64,000 nt of DNA from Dysosmobacter sp. Marseille-Q4140 (GCA_018228705.1 CP073694.1:2170001-2234000), one strand, 5' to 3'. Positions 8,627-17,953 are shown, counted from the first letter of the stretch. A program made the numbers and translations. The notes: generated by a model not told the origin, from the sequence alone.

Positions 8627-8681
8627 GCCCTTTAAAGCAGACGCCTTTCAAATCATCCAGAGGAAAGAAGGAGAGAACGGC

Positions 8682-10433
8682 ATGGAAAAGCACCTGTTAT
8701 CCGGCAACGAAGCCATTGCCCGGGGCGCCTGGGAGGCAGGCGTCCGGGTGTGTTCGGCCTATCCCGGCACCCCCAGCACAGAGATTTTTGAAGCACTGCC
8801 CCAGTATGCGGGCGACCTTTACTGTGAGTGGGCGCCCAACGAGAAGGTGGCTGCGGAGGTGGCTTACGGCGCTGCCATCTCCGGCGTGCGCAGCCTCTGC
8901 GCCATGAAGCACGTGGGCGTGAACGTGGCGGCTGATCCCCTGTTCACCGCCGCTTACAACGGTGTGGCCGGCGGTTTTGTGGTCATCACCGCCGACGACC
9001 CCAGTATGCACTCCTCCCAAAACGAGCAGGATAACCGGCATTACGCCAGAGCTGCCCGGATGGCCCTGGTGGAGCCCTCGGATTCCCAGGAATGCATCGA
9101 CTTTTTAAAAGAGGCATACCGGATCTCGGAGCGGTTCGATATGCCGGTCCTGTTCCGTACCACCACCCGGATCTCTCACTCCAAGAGCCTGACGGTCCTT
9201 GGGGATCGGGAATCGGTGCCTGCGGTGGCCTATACCCGGAACGCCGCCAAAAATGTCAGTTCTCCGGCCAATGCCTACCGGAATCATCCCAAAGTGGAGC
9301 GAAACCTGATGGAACTGGAGCGCTACGGAAATACCAGTCCCCTCAACAAAGTGGAGCGGCGGGGGAGGAAGCTGGGCGTGATTACGGCTTCCGCCGCTTA
9401 CCAATATGCCAAGGATGCCTTCCCGGAGGACACCTCCTTTTTGAAACTGGGATTGACCTATCCGCTGCCCATGGATCTAATCCGGGAGTTTGCCTCCTGG
9501 GTGGAGACCCTGTACGTCATTGAAGAACTGGAACCCTTCATGGAAGAGCAGATCAAAGCCGCTGGAATTCCTTGCACAGGCAAGGACCTGACGGGCCGGC
9601 TTTATGAGCTGAACCCGCAGCTGCTGCGCCAGCGGATCCTCGGCGAGAAGCCGAAGACTGTGGAGCTGCCGGTGCAGGCGGTGTCCCGTCCGCCCACGCT
9701 GTGTCCGGGCTGCCCCCATCGGGGATTCTTCTACACCATGTCCAAGGGAAAGGATTTCGTCGTCAGCGGGGATATCGGCTGCTACACACTGGGCGCCTCC
9801 GCTCCCCTGAGCGCCATGGATACCTGCGTGTGCATGGGCGGCGGCTTCTCCGTGGCCATGGGGCTCGCCAGGGGCTTCGAGGCGGCCGGCGCATCCAAAA
9901 AGGTCGTTGGCGTCATGGGCGACTCCACATTCTTCCACAGCGGCATGACCGGCGCGGTGGAGATCCTCTACAACAAGGGCAGCGTGATCCCGGTGGTGCT
10001 GGACAACCACATCACCGGCATGACCGGTCATCAGGACAACCCCGGCAGCGGCTATACGCTCCAGGGAGAGGCGGCCGCCGCCATCCGGATCGAGGATGTG
10101 CTGCGGGCCTACGGCTACCAGAACATCATCATCGTGGATCCCCAGGACCTCAGCGCCATGCAGAAGGCGGTGGACGACGCCCTGGCCTCCGAGACGCCGG
10201 CGGCGATCATTGCCCGGCGGCCCTGCCTGCTGATTAAGCGTGAGCATCACGACATCGGATTGTGCCGGGTGGACACCAACAAATGTATCGGCTGTAAGAA
10301 ATGCCTGAAAGTGGGCTGTCCTGCGGTCATGATGAAAGACGGCAGATCCTTTATTGATCCCACCCAGTGCGTGGGCTGCACCGTCTGCGCCCAGGTCTGT
10401 CCTGTGGGCGCCATCACAAGAAAGGAGCTGTGA
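8682..10433 (+). CDS. iorA: Indolepyruvate ferredoxin oxidoreductase, alpha subunit
   Basis: Large subunit (583 residues) of the enzyme that oxidatively decarboxylates aryl pyruvates to arylacetyl-CoA, reducing ferredoxin. The N-terminal pyruvate-ferredoxin-oxidoreductase-type domain includes YPGTPST. The TPP-binding core shows GDIGCYTLG and VMGDSTFFHSG. The C-terminus carries two 4Fe-4S motifs, CIGCKKC and CVGCTVC. The frame is open from 8625, but the ATG at 8682 is chosen for its AAGAAGGAG site and homologous start. It is two bases upstream of iorB and first in a run ending with gdhA. Confidence 0.93.
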   Translation: MEKHLLSGNEAIARGAWEAGVRVCSAYPGTPSTEIFEALPQYAGDLYCEWAPNEKVAAEVAYGAAISGVRSLCAMKHVGVNVAADPLFTAAYNGVAGGFVVITADDPSMHSSQNEQDNRHYARAARMALVEPSDSQECIDFLKEAYRISERFDMPVLFRTTTRISHSKSLTVLGDRESVPAVAYTRNAAKNVSSPANAYRNHPKVERNLMELERYGNTSPLNKVERRGRKLGVITASAAYQYAKDAFPEDTSFLKLGLTYPLPMDLIREFASWVETLYVIEELEPFMEEQIKAAGIPCTGKDLTGRLYELNPQLLRQRILGEKPKTVELPVQAVSRPPTLCPGCPHRGFFYTMSKGKDFVVSGDIGCYTLGASAPLSAMDTCVCMGGGFSVAMGLARGFEAAGASKKVVGVMGDSTFFHSGMTGAVEILYNKGSVIPVVLDNHITGMTGHQDNPGSGYTLQGEAAAAIRIEDVLRAYGYQNIIIVDPQDLSAMQKAVDDALASETPAAIIARRPCLLIKREHHDIGLCRVDTNKCIGCKKCLKVGCPAVMMKDGRSFIDPTQCVGCTVCAQVCPVGAITRKEL

Positions 10434-10435
10434 TC

Positions 10436-11011
10436 ATGGAGCGAAAAAGCGCGTTGCTGGTGGGCGTAGGCGGCCAAGGAGCCATTCTGGCGGCCAAGAT
10501 CCTGGTGGCGGGTCTCATGGAGGCCGGGTATGATGTGAAAATGAGCGAGGTCCACGGCATGAGCCAACGGGGCGGCAGCGTCTCCACCCAGGTCCACTGG
10601 GGGGAAAAAGTCTACTCTCCGGTGATCGGCCCCGGCGCGGCGGATGTGATGGTGGCCTTTGAAAAGATGGAGGCGGTCCGCTACGCGGAATTCCTCAAGC
10701 CCGAGGGCGTGGCGGTCATCAACGACTACGAGATCCCATCCTCTACCGTGGCGGCCGGACTGGCGGAATATCCCCAGGGCTGCCTGGAGGCCATGAAGAG
10801 CCATTTCCGCTGTTTGACCCTCAACGCCGGGGGCATCGCCCTGGAGCTGGGAAATGCCAAGTGCATGAACGTGGTGTTGTTCGGGGCTATGACCCGTGCC
10901 CTGGGAATGGACAATATCGACTGGGAGGCCGTCATCCGCAGGACAGTGCCCGCCGCTTCCCTGGAGCTGAACCTGCGGGCGTACCGTGCCGGCCGGGAGG
11001 CCGTGGCGTAA
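10436..11011 (+). CDS. iorB: Indolepyruvate ferredoxin oxidoreductase, beta subunit
   Basis: Gamma-type subunit (191 residues) of the same oxidoreductase. The glycine-rich start GVGGQGAILAAKIL and the motif HGMSQRGGSV (near residue 45) are typical. The ATG at 10436 follows AAAGGAGCTG, which overlaps the end of iorA, showing translational coupling. It partners IorA in CoA-dependent oxidation of indolepyruvate, phenylpyruvate or hydroxyphenylpyruvate. Confidence 0.92.
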   Translation: MERKSALLVGVGGQGAILAAKILVAGLMEAGYDVKMSEVHGMSQRGGSVSTQVHWGEKVYSPVIGPGAADVMVAFEKMEAVRYAEFLKPEGVAVINDYEIPSSTVAAGLAEYPQGCLEAMKSHFRCLTLNAGGIALELGNAKCMNVVLFGAMTRALGMDNIDWEAVIRRTVPAASLELNLRAYRAGREAVA

Positions 11012-11023
11012 AGGAGGAAATGC

Positions 11024-12358
11024 GTGAATCTCCATCAGGAATACCAGACAAAGCTGCGGACGCCGGAGGAGGCGGTGAAGGCCGTCAAAAGCGGGGACTG
11101 GGTGGACTACACCACCAACGTCTGCTTCCCGCCCCTGCTGGACGCCGCCCTGGCAGAGCGCCGGGACGAGCTGACAGACGTGAAGGTGCGGGGAAACCTC
11201 CTGTTCGGGCCGCTTCAGATCGTGGAGTGCGACCCCACAAGAGAGCATTTCTGCTACAACTCCTGGCACTGCTCTGCCTATGAGCGCAAGCTCTCTGATC
11301 GAGGCCTTTGCAGCTACATCCCCATGATCTTCCGAAATGTGGTGCCCTACTACCGCCATTTTCTCACGGTGAACGTGGCCATGATGTGCGTGCCGCCCAT
11401 GGACAAGCACGGATACTTCAACCTCTCCTGCGCCACCGGCGTGGCCCGGGGGATCCTGGACAAGGCCGATATCGTGATCCTGGAGGTCAACGAGCACCTA
11501 CCTTACATCTACGGCGGCTTCGACGAGTCCATTCACCTCTCGGAGGTGGACTACATCGTGGAGGGTCCCCATGATCCCCTGCCGGAGTTCCCGGTGGCGG
11601 AGGCCACAGAGGAGGACCGCCGCATCGCGGAGCTGCTGGTGCCCTATGTCCGGGACGGGGCGGCCTTGCAGCTGGGCATCGGGTCCATGCCCAACGTGGT
11701 GGGGTCATTGCTGGCCCAATCCGACGTGAAGGATCTGACCATGCACACGGAGCTGTGCGGCGATGCCTACTTCCGGCTGTATGAAGCCGGAAAGCTGACC
11801 AATGCCCGCTGCGCCCTTCATCCACGAAAGGGCCTCACCGGCATCGTGTTCGGGTCACGGGCGCTGTACGACTGGGTGGACCGGAACCCGGCCGTGACGG
11901 CGGCGCCCCTGGAGTACATCAACGCCCCGGCCACCATCGCGCAGCTGGAGAACATGGTGTCCATCAACAGCTGCATTTCCGCCGACCTCTACGGCCAGGT
12001 CTGCGCCGAGAGCGCGGGGCTGCGGCACATCAGCGGCACCGGCGGCCAGCTGGACTACCTGACCGGCGCGGCGGACGCCAAGGGGGGCAAGGCCTTCATC
12101 TGCATGACGTCCTCCTTTGTGGACAAGGCGGGGGTCCGCCGCTCCCGCATCCTGCCCCACTTTGAAGGCGACATCGTCACAGACCCCCGGAGCCAGGCCT
12201 ATTATATCGTCACCGAGTTCGGCGCCGTCAATCTGGCGGGCCGGTCCACCTGGGAGCGGGCGGAGCTGCTGATCTCCATCGCCCACCCGGACTTCCGGGA
12301 GGAGCTGATCGCCGCGGCGGAGCGGCAGAAGATCTGGCGCCGGTCCAACCGGCGCTGA
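11024..12358 (+). CDS. Acetyl-CoA hydrolase/CoA-transferase family protein
   Basis: Enzyme of 444 residues in the 4-hydroxybutyrate/butyryl-CoA:acetate CoA-transferase family. The active-site glutamate is probably in HTEL (near residue 245), preceded by the GIGSMPN loop and followed by the glycine-rich GTGGQLDYLTGA (near residue 340). The start is GTG at 11024, seven bases after AAGGAGG; an out-of-frame ATG at 11020 is rejected. Coming directly after iorAB, it most likely moves CoA from arylacetyl-CoA to acetate or another acid, releasing arylacetate and conserving energy. The acyl substrate is inferred from context. Confidence 0.85.
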   Translation: MNLHQEYQTKLRTPEEAVKAVKSGDWVDYTTNVCFPPLLDAALAERRDELTDVKVRGNLLFGPLQIVECDPTREHFCYNSWHCSAYERKLSDRGLCSYIPMIFRNVVPYYRHFLTVNVAMMCVPPMDKHGYFNLSCATGVARGILDKADIVILEVNEHLPYIYGGFDESIHLSEVDYIVEGPHDPLPEFPVAEATEEDRRIAELLVPYVRDGAALQLGIGSMPNVVGSLLAQSDVKDLTMHTELCGDAYFRLYEAGKLTNARCALHPRKGLTGIVFGSRALYDWVDRNPAVTAAPLEYINAPATIAQLENMVSINSCISADLYGQVCAESAGLRHISGTGGQLDYLTGAADAKGGKAFICMTSSFVDKAGVRRSRILPHFEGDIVTDPRSQAYYIVTEFGAVNLAGRSTWERAELLISIAHPDFREELIAAAERQKIWRRSNRR

Positions 12359-12397
12359 CCGACACATTCTGAAAATTTGGAAAGGGGACTTTCGCCT

Positions 12398-13582
12398 ATG
12401 ATCGCGCAAGAGATGTATCAGCTGGGAGCCAGCCGCTCCTGCATCCGGGAGCTGTTTGAGTACGGCCTCCGCCAGGCGGCGGTGGTGGGAAAGGAGAACG
12501 TCTATGACTTCTCCCTGGGCAATCCCTCCATCCCCGCGCCGGAGGAGGTGCGGCAGGCCTTTTCTTCCCTCATCGCCCGGGAGGACAGCCTCGGCGTCCA
12601 CGGCTACACCCCCGCCCCCGGCAGCATGGAGGCCCGCTCCGCCGTGGCGGCGGACCTGAATGCGCGCTTCCAGGCGGACATCCGGCCGGAGAACCTGTTT
12701 CTCACCTGCGGCGCCGCCCCGGCCCTGATCTCCGTGATCCGGGCGCTGGCGGTGGAGGGGGCGGAGATCATGGCCATCGCCCCCTTCTTCCCGGAGTACC
12801 GGCCCTTTGCGGAGAGCAACGGGGCGAAATTCGTGGTGGTGCCCGCCGACAGGTCGACCTTCCAGATCCCGGTGGCGGAGGTGGAGCGGCGCCTGACGCC
12901 CCACACCCAGGCCATCATCGTCAACTCCCCCAACAACCCCTCCGGCGCCGTCTACTCCCGGGAGAACCTGCTGGCCTTGGGAGAGGCGCTGACCCGCAAG
13001 GGCGCGGAGTACGGCCACCCCATCTACATCATTGCCGACGAGCCCTACCGGGAGCTGGTGTACGACGGGGCGGAGGTGCCTTTCATCCCCAACCTGTATC
13101 CCAACACCATCGTCTGCTACTCCTGGTCCAAATCCCTGTCCCTGCCCGGCGAGCGCATCGGGTACGTCTGCGTGCCGGACCAGGCGGCGGACAGCAAGGA
13201 TCTCTACGCCGCCGTGGCCGGTGCCGCCCGGGCTTTGGGCCATGTGTGCGCGCCCTCCATGCAGCAGCTGGTGGCGGGGCTGTGCGCGGCGGTGCGGCCG
13301 GACCTGGCGGCCTACGACGAGAACCGCAAGACTCTGTACGACGCCCTGACCGGTTACGGCTACCGGTGCGTGCGGCCTCAGGGCGCCTTCTACCTGTTCG
13401 TCCAGGCCCCCGGCGGCGACGCCCAGGCCTTCTCGGACCGGGCCAAGGAGAAGAACCTCCTGATCGTCCCCGGCGGCGACTTCGGCTGCCCGGACTATTT
13501 CCGGGCCAGCACCTGCGTCAGTCACGACATGATCCTGAAAAGTCTGCCTGTTTTTAAAGAATTGATACAAGCATACAGATGA
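12398..13582 (+). CDS. PLP-dependent aminotransferase, class I/II
   Basis: Fold-type I aminotransferase of 394 residues. Key motifs are NSPNNPSGAVY (near 180), IIADEPYRELV (near 217) and the PLP lysine in YSWSKSLSLPGERIGY (near 247). The ATG at 12398 is preferred over an upstream TTG because AAAGGGG lies about 10 bases before it. Between the CoA-transferase and glutamate dehydrogenase, it probably transaminates aromatic amino acids with 2-oxoglutarate, feeding IorAB. Confidence 0.87.
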   Translation: MIAQEMYQLGASRSCIRELFEYGLRQAAVVGKENVYDFSLGNPSIPAPEEVRQAFSSLIAREDSLGVHGYTPAPGSMEARSAVAADLNARFQADIRPENLFLTCGAAPALISVIRALAVEGAEIMAIAPFFPEYRPFAESNGAKFVVVPADRSTFQIPVAEVERRLTPHTQAIIVNSPNNPSGAVYSRENLLALGEALTRKGAEYGHPIYIIADEPYRELVYDGAEVPFIPNLYPNTIVCYSWSKSLSLPGERIGYVCVPDQAADSKDLYAAVAGAARALGHVCAPSMQQLVAGLCAAVRPDLAAYDENRKTLYDALTGYGYRCVRPQGAFYLFVQAPGGDAQAFSDRAKEKNLLIVPGGDFGCPDYFRASTCVSHDMILKSLPVFKELIQAYR

Positions 13583-13597
13583 AGGAGGATTATAAAT

Positions 13598-14947
13598 ATG
13601 AACGCATATCTTGCCAGTGTGATTGAGAACGTTAAGACCAAGCATGCGGGCGAGCCTGAATTTGTCCAGACCGTGGAGGAGGTCTTTTCCTCCCTGGAGC
13701 CTGTGATCGAAAAGCATCCGGAGTATGAGAAGGCCGACCTTCTGAACCGGATGGTGGAGCCGGAGCGGATGTTCACCTTCCGCGTGGTGTGGATGGCCGA
13801 CGACGGCTCCTGGCATACCAATATCGGCTACCGCTGCCAGTTCAACGGCGCCATCGGCCCCTACAAGGGCGGCCTGCGGTTCCAGAAGAACGTATACCCC
13901 GGCATCATCAAGTTCCTGGGCTTTGAGCAGATCTTCAAGAACTCCCTGACCGGCCTGCCCATCGGCGGCGGCAAGGGCGGCTCTGACTTCGACCCCGCCG
14001 GCAAGTCCGACGCCGAGGTCATGCGCTTCTGCCAGAGCTACATGCAGGCGCTCTATCGCTATATCGGGCCCGACGTGGACGTGCCCGCCGGCGACATGGG
14101 CGTGGGTGCCCGGGAGATCGGATATCTTTACGGCGAGTACCGGCGCCTGAAGGGCAGCTTTGAAAACGGCGTCCTCACCGGCAAGGGGTTCTCCTACGGC
14201 GGCAGCCTGATCCGCCCGGAGGCCACGGGCTTCGGCGCGGTGTACTATCTGGAGAACGTCCTCAAGCACGAGGGCGAGGATATCAAGGGCAAGACCATCG
14301 CCTGCGCGGGCTTCGGCAACGTGACCTGGGGCATCTGCAAGAAGGCCACGGAGCTGGGCGCCAAGGTGGTCACCCTCTCCGGCCCCGACGGCTACATCTA
14401 CGATCCCGACGGCGTGGCGACGCAGGAGAAGATCGACTATCTGGTGGAGATGCGCGGCAGCGGCCGGAACCTGGTGAAGGACTACGCGGACAAGTTCGGC
14501 GTGGAGTTCCACCCGGGCGAGAAGCCCTGGGGCGTGAAGGTGGATATCTGCATGCCCTCCGCCATGCAGAATGACGTCCATATGGAACACGCCCAGAAGA
14601 TTGCCCAGGCCGGCGTGAAGTATTACATCGAGGTGGCCAACATGCCCACCACCAACGACGCGCTGAAGTTCCTGATGGACCAGCCCGGCGTCATCGTGGC
14701 GCCCAGCAAGGCCGTCAACGCCGGCGGCGTGGCGACCTCCGCCCTGGAGATGGCCCAGAACAGCGAGCGGCTGGTGTGGACCGCCGAGGAAGTCGACAAG
14801 CAGCTCAAGCAGATCATGAACACCATCTATCAGATGAGCGTGGACGCCGCCGAGAAATACGGCCTGGGCTATAACCTGGTGGCCGGCGCCAACATCGCGG
14901 GCTTCCAGAGAGTGGCCGACGCCATGATGGCCCAGGGCATCTTCTGA
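13598..14947 (+). CDS. gdhA: Glutamate dehydrogenase
   Basis: Hexameric-type glutamate dehydrogenase of 449 residues, the usual length for NADP-type GdhA. Substrate-site sequences KGGLRFQ and GGGKGGSDFDP (residues 90-130) and the Rossmann motif GFGNV (near 240) are clear. A GGAGG site precedes the ATG, 15 bp after the aminotransferase. In this operon it would regenerate 2-oxoglutarate from glutamate made by the aminotransferase, or work in ammonia assimilation. No obvious strong terminator follows before repeat B. Confidence 0.93.
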   Translation: MNAYLASVIENVKTKHAGEPEFVQTVEEVFSSLEPVIEKHPEYEKADLLNRMVEPERMFTFRVVWMADDGSWHTNIGYRCQFNGAIGPYKGGLRFQKNVYPGIIKFLGFEQIFKNSLTGLPIGGGKGGSDFDPAGKSDAEVMRFCQSYMQALYRYIGPDVDVPAGDMGVGAREIGYLYGEYRRLKGSFENGVLTGKGFSYGGSLIRPEATGFGAVYYLENVLKHEGEDIKGKTIACAGFGNVTWGICKKATELGAKVVTLSGPDGYIYDPDGVATQEKIDYLVEMRGSGRNLVKDYADKFGVEFHPGEKPWGVKVDICMPSAMQNDVHMEHAQKIAQAGVKYYIEVANMPTTNDALKFLMDQPGVIVAPSKAVNAGGVATSALEMAQNSERLVWTAEEVDKQLKQIMNTIYQMSVDAAEKYGLGYNLVAGANIAGFQRVADAMMAQGIF

Positions 14948-15033
14948 TCGGGATGAAAACAGATGGAATCCTGGTTGTTTACAGCAAAGCAAAAGATACC
15001 AATGGTATCACCCCTAAATGCTTCCGGAAATTT

Positions 15034-15405
15034 TTTGTTATGATTCGTTTTATTGATACATTTCCCCACCACGCGGTGCAGCAGGGGCCGTGCATGGAAA
15101 ATTGCCTGAACCGAAAACAGCTCTTGACATTCTCCCAATAGCAAGCTGCGATCACGACAGCAAGATTGCTTTTTGTGGAAAGAGTCCCCGGCTCCGCCTG
15201 ATGAGCGGAGCTGGGGACTTGACCAATGCGATGACCAATATCCGGATATCAGCGGGGGGACACAGCGGACAACGACCTCTTGCCTGTTATGAAAAAACGG
15301 AGCAAACCCTGCCGGAAAGGGCCTGATGGCAGATATTTGATGTCCAAACGGATCTTCACACGCAGCAGGCCGCTGGCTTGAGTACGGTAGTCTCCGTCAA
15401 AAAAT
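15034..15405 (+). repeat. Diverged long non-coding repeat, copy B
   Basis: Second copy of the element at 328-698, same direction, roughly three quarters identical by eye. The core 15213-15256 is identical to 507-550. The hairpin before it keeps its pairing although bases differ on both arms. The tRNA-like tail here is decayed (T-loop CTTGAGT, end TCA). Together with copy A it brackets the tnaA-to-gdhA block. From 15406 to 15520 nothing else is seen. Confidence 0.75.
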
Positions 15406-15520
15406 TCCTGATTTTGAAAAATGCATACTTTTGCTTTGCTTTTCAGAGAAATAGATGTTCTGGCAGTCTTTCTCCCCGAGAAGTATCTTCCGGGCCGTCG
15501 CGCCCCTCCCTTCCTCGTGC

Positions 15521-15549
15521 TTGACTGAGCAAAAATAAACTGCTATAAT
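15521..15549 (+). promoter_or_regulatory. Promoter of the MATE gene
   Basis: TTGACT (15521-15526), an exact 17-nt spacer, and TATAAT (15544-15549). A strong near-consensus housekeeping promoter, giving a leader of about 100 nt before the GTG start. Confidence 0.75.
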
Positions 15550-15584
15550 TTATATCGCGTTGGGAACGCTTCGTTTGGTACATT

Positions 15585-15625
15585 ATCGCTAACAAGTGTA
15601 TGCTTGTTGGCGATTTTTCTTTTTG
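15585..15625 (+). promoter_or_regulatory. Leader terminator (attenuator) before the MATE gene
   Basis: Between the promoter and the start codon, ATCGCTAACAAG (15585-15596) pairs with CTTGTTGGCGAT (15603-15614), 12 bp with one G-T, and TTTTTCTTTTT follows. This is a complete intrinsic terminator inside the 5' leader. A smaller hairpin, GCGTT-ggg-AACGC, precedes it near 15558-15570. Transporter leaders of this kind are often antitermination-controlled by the drug itself. Confidence 0.65.
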
Positions 15626-15655
15626 TGTCGATCCTGTGCAAGGAGGAATGCTGCA

Positions 15656-17006
15656 GTGAGCCAGACAACGTCCGCTCATAACGAGATTTTACAAGGTCCC
15701 ATCTTATCCCCGCTGATCCGGTTTGCTCTGCCCCTGATGCTCTCGCTGCTGCTCCAGGCGCTTTACGGAGCCGTGGATCTTGCCGTAGTGGGAAAATTCT
15801 CCTCCACGGCCAGCACTGCGGCTGTGGCCACCGGCAGCCAGATGATGCAGTCCGTCACGTCTTTGGTCACCGGTTTGACCATGGGCGTGACCATTCTGGT
15901 GGGAAAGGCTGTGGGAGCTGGTGATTTCCAGCAGGCAGGGCGGATCGCCGCCGGACAGATCAAACTTTTTTCGGCAGCGGCAATCCTTCTGACCGGGCTG
16001 GTTACTGTTTTTGCGCCTCTTAGCTGGCCGATGGATGAACGTCCCTGCCAACGCCTTGGAGCAGACGATCGCCTATATCCGCATCTGCGCCGGGGGTATG
16101 GTGTTTATCACGGCCTACAATGGCATCAGCGGCATCTTCCGCGGACTGGGCAACTCCAAAAGCCCTCTGCTGTTCGTCCTGATCGCCTGCATCGTCAATG
16201 TGTTCCTGGACCTTCTTCTGGTGGGCGTTTTCCATATGGATGCCGCCGGTGCCGCGCTGGCCACAGTGGCCGCCCAGGCATGCAGCGTCCTGTTCTCCGC
16301 TCTCTATATCCGGCGCCGTCCGCTCCCCTTTGTCCTCACCCGGGAGAGCTTTCGTGCCCGCGGCTGCGTTCTGCGGATCGCCGCCCTGGGCGCGCCGATC
16401 GCCCTGCAGGATTTTCTGGTAAACATCTCCTTTTTGATGATCACCAGCATCGTCAACCGCCTGGGCGTGGCAGAGTCTGCCGGCATCGGCATTTCAGAGA
16501 AGCTTTTCGTATTCCTCTCCATCATCCCCATGGCGTTCATGTCTGCCCTTTCCACTTTTGTGGCCCAAAACATGGGGGCCGGGCAGCCTGAGCGTGCCAG
16601 AAAATCCCTGCTGATTGCCCGCCGCATCTCTGTGGTATTTGGTGCTGGCATCTTTCTGCTCACCTTCTTCGGCGGAGGCCTGCTGGCTGCAATCTTTGAA
16701 AACGACCCAGCCGTCATTGCCGCCACCGCTGCCTATCTCAGAGGCAGCTCCCTGGAATATCTGCTCACTCCCGCCATCTTCTGTACGCTGGGGTACTTCA
16801 ATGGTATGGAACGCACACCGTTCGTTATGATCCAGGGCCTGGCCTCCGCTTTTCTGGTGCGGGTTCCCCTATCCTATCTTCTCAGCCTGATGCCCGGTGC
16901 AGATATGCTGGTCATCAGTCTGGCAGTCCCAATCTCCGCCGTGGTGAATCTGCTGGCCTGCCTGATCTACGACCGGCATCTGCGCCGCAGCCTCTCCCCT
17001 TGCTGA
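15656..17006 (+). pseudogene. MATE-family multidrug exporter, frameshifted
   Basis: Na+ or H+ driven drug/metabolite exporter of the MATE family. The first part, from a GTG at 15656 with AGGAGG upstream, encodes about 120 residues including FALPLMLSLLLQALYG. Around 16015-16030 the family sequence continues in the next frame (MNVPANALEQTIAY, AYNGISGIFRGLGNSK) to the stop at 17006. Joined, they give a normal length of about 450 residues with 12 membrane segments. One extra base, or two missing, near 16020 explains it. There is no long homopolymer there, so a true mutation is more likely than a homopolymer read error, but sequencing error is not excluded. Confidence 0.85.
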
Positions 17007-17024
17007 TCGCATCAAAAACGAAAG

Positions 17025-17075
17025 TGCACGCCATTTGTTATGCAGCATGTCGGGCTGCTTGGCAAATGGCGTGCA
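17025..17075 (+). terminator. Large hairpin after the MATE gene
   Basis: TGCACGCCATTTG (17025-17037) pairs with CAAATGGCGTGCA (17063-17075), enclosing an inner GCAGC/GCTGC hairpin, and is followed by ATTCATTTTC. It probably ends transcription between the MATE gene and the convergent tetR gene. The rest of 17076-17240 shows nothing. Confidence 0.55.
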
Positions 17076-17240
17076 ATTCATTTTCGGGATACGATTGCGG
17101 GTCCTCGGTGCGGGAAGCCCCTTGGGCCGGGGAGCTGCGCGCACGAGCCGCATGGGCACAGCTTGTCTGATGCCGAGGAACGCCGCAAATCACAGATCCG
17201 CAAAAGCAGACCAATTGCTAAGGGCGCCTGTTTGGCTTTT

Positions 17241-17888
17241 TTACTCTTTTATATCTCCATCATCGCCTTGCTGCGCCGGCAAATCCGCATCTCCGATAAA
17301 GCCGTTTCCGGCGGTGCAGATCCACTCGGGGTGGTGCTGCAGGACCTGCAGGCCATAGATGTGGCTTTGCAGAAAGCTGTTGATCCTGCTGACCATTTTC
17401 TCCGGCGTATCAGGAAAGAGGTCCAGCAGCCAAGCCTCTATAATGCCGCCCAGCGCGCTCACAAAGAGCGGGATGCCATCCGGATCCAGGTCGAGCTCCA
17501 GCCGCTGGGCCATTTTTTTCAGTTCCTTGCTGAAAATCCCCTCCAGGTCGGCCCCGAAAAAGCGCTTGAGCGCGTCGTGGCCTGAGGAGCGCAGGGCGCA
17601 CAGGCACACGGCCTTGTTTTCCTGCAGATAGTGGAACAGCTGCAGCAGCCCCTCCTGCCAGAGGAGCGCGCCCTCCTGCTGCTGCAGAAGAGAGAGGGCC
17701 TCCTCCTGAAACATCCATCGCACCAGGGCATAGATATCCTCAAAATGATAATAAAAGGCGCGGCGCTGCATGCCGCACGCCTCTGTGAGCTCCTGAATGG
17801 TGATCTGCTCCAGGGGCTTTTTTGCCATCTTCTCCTTGAGTGCGGCGGCCAGATTTCGTTTTGTACGCTCCGAGGCGCTGTTTGCCAT
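17241..17888 (-). CDS. TetR-family regulator
   Basis: Repressor of 215 residues. The N-terminal DNA-binding domain is clear (ITIQELTEACGMQRRAFYYHF, in the first 55 residues); the helical C-terminal part would bind a ligand. The frame runs further upstream, but the ATG at 17888 has GAGGTG seven bases before it and gives the usual start. It has its own promoter at 17925-17953 and is divergent from the small-protein/MMPL/GLUG unit, which it most likely represses. Inducer unknown. Confidence 0.85.
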   Translation of the reverse strand: MANSASERTKRNLAAALKEKMAKKPLEQITIQELTEACGMQRRAFYYHFEDIYALVRWMFQEEALSLLQQQEGALLWQEGLLQLFHYLQENKAVCLCALRSSGHDALKRFFGADLEGIFSKELKKMAQRLELDLDPDGIPLFVSALGGIIEAWLLDLFPDTPEKMVSRINSFLQSHIYGLQVLQHHPEWICTAGNGFIGDADLPAQQGDDGDIKE

Positions 17889-17924
17889 CGTTTTCACCTC
17901 AGACAGAACCGGGATTTTGTGGCT

Positions 17925-17953
17925 AGTATAACAAGTCTTGAAAAAAAGCGCAA
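17925..17953 (-). promoter_or_regulatory. tetR promoter
   Basis: Minus strand TTGCGC (17948-17953), 17-nt spacer, TATACT (17925-17930). Confidence 0.6.

Noticed and set aside
11855..14992. A 1045-codon open frame antisense to the aminotransferase and gdhA, and similar long antisense frames at 1133-2551 and 49530-53474
   Set aside because: They lie opposite well-supported enzymes, lack binding sites and family features, and arise from GC-rich third-position bias.
328..15405. The block between the long repeats as a composite transposon
   Set aside because: No transposase or integrase reading frame is present in either repeat or in the block.
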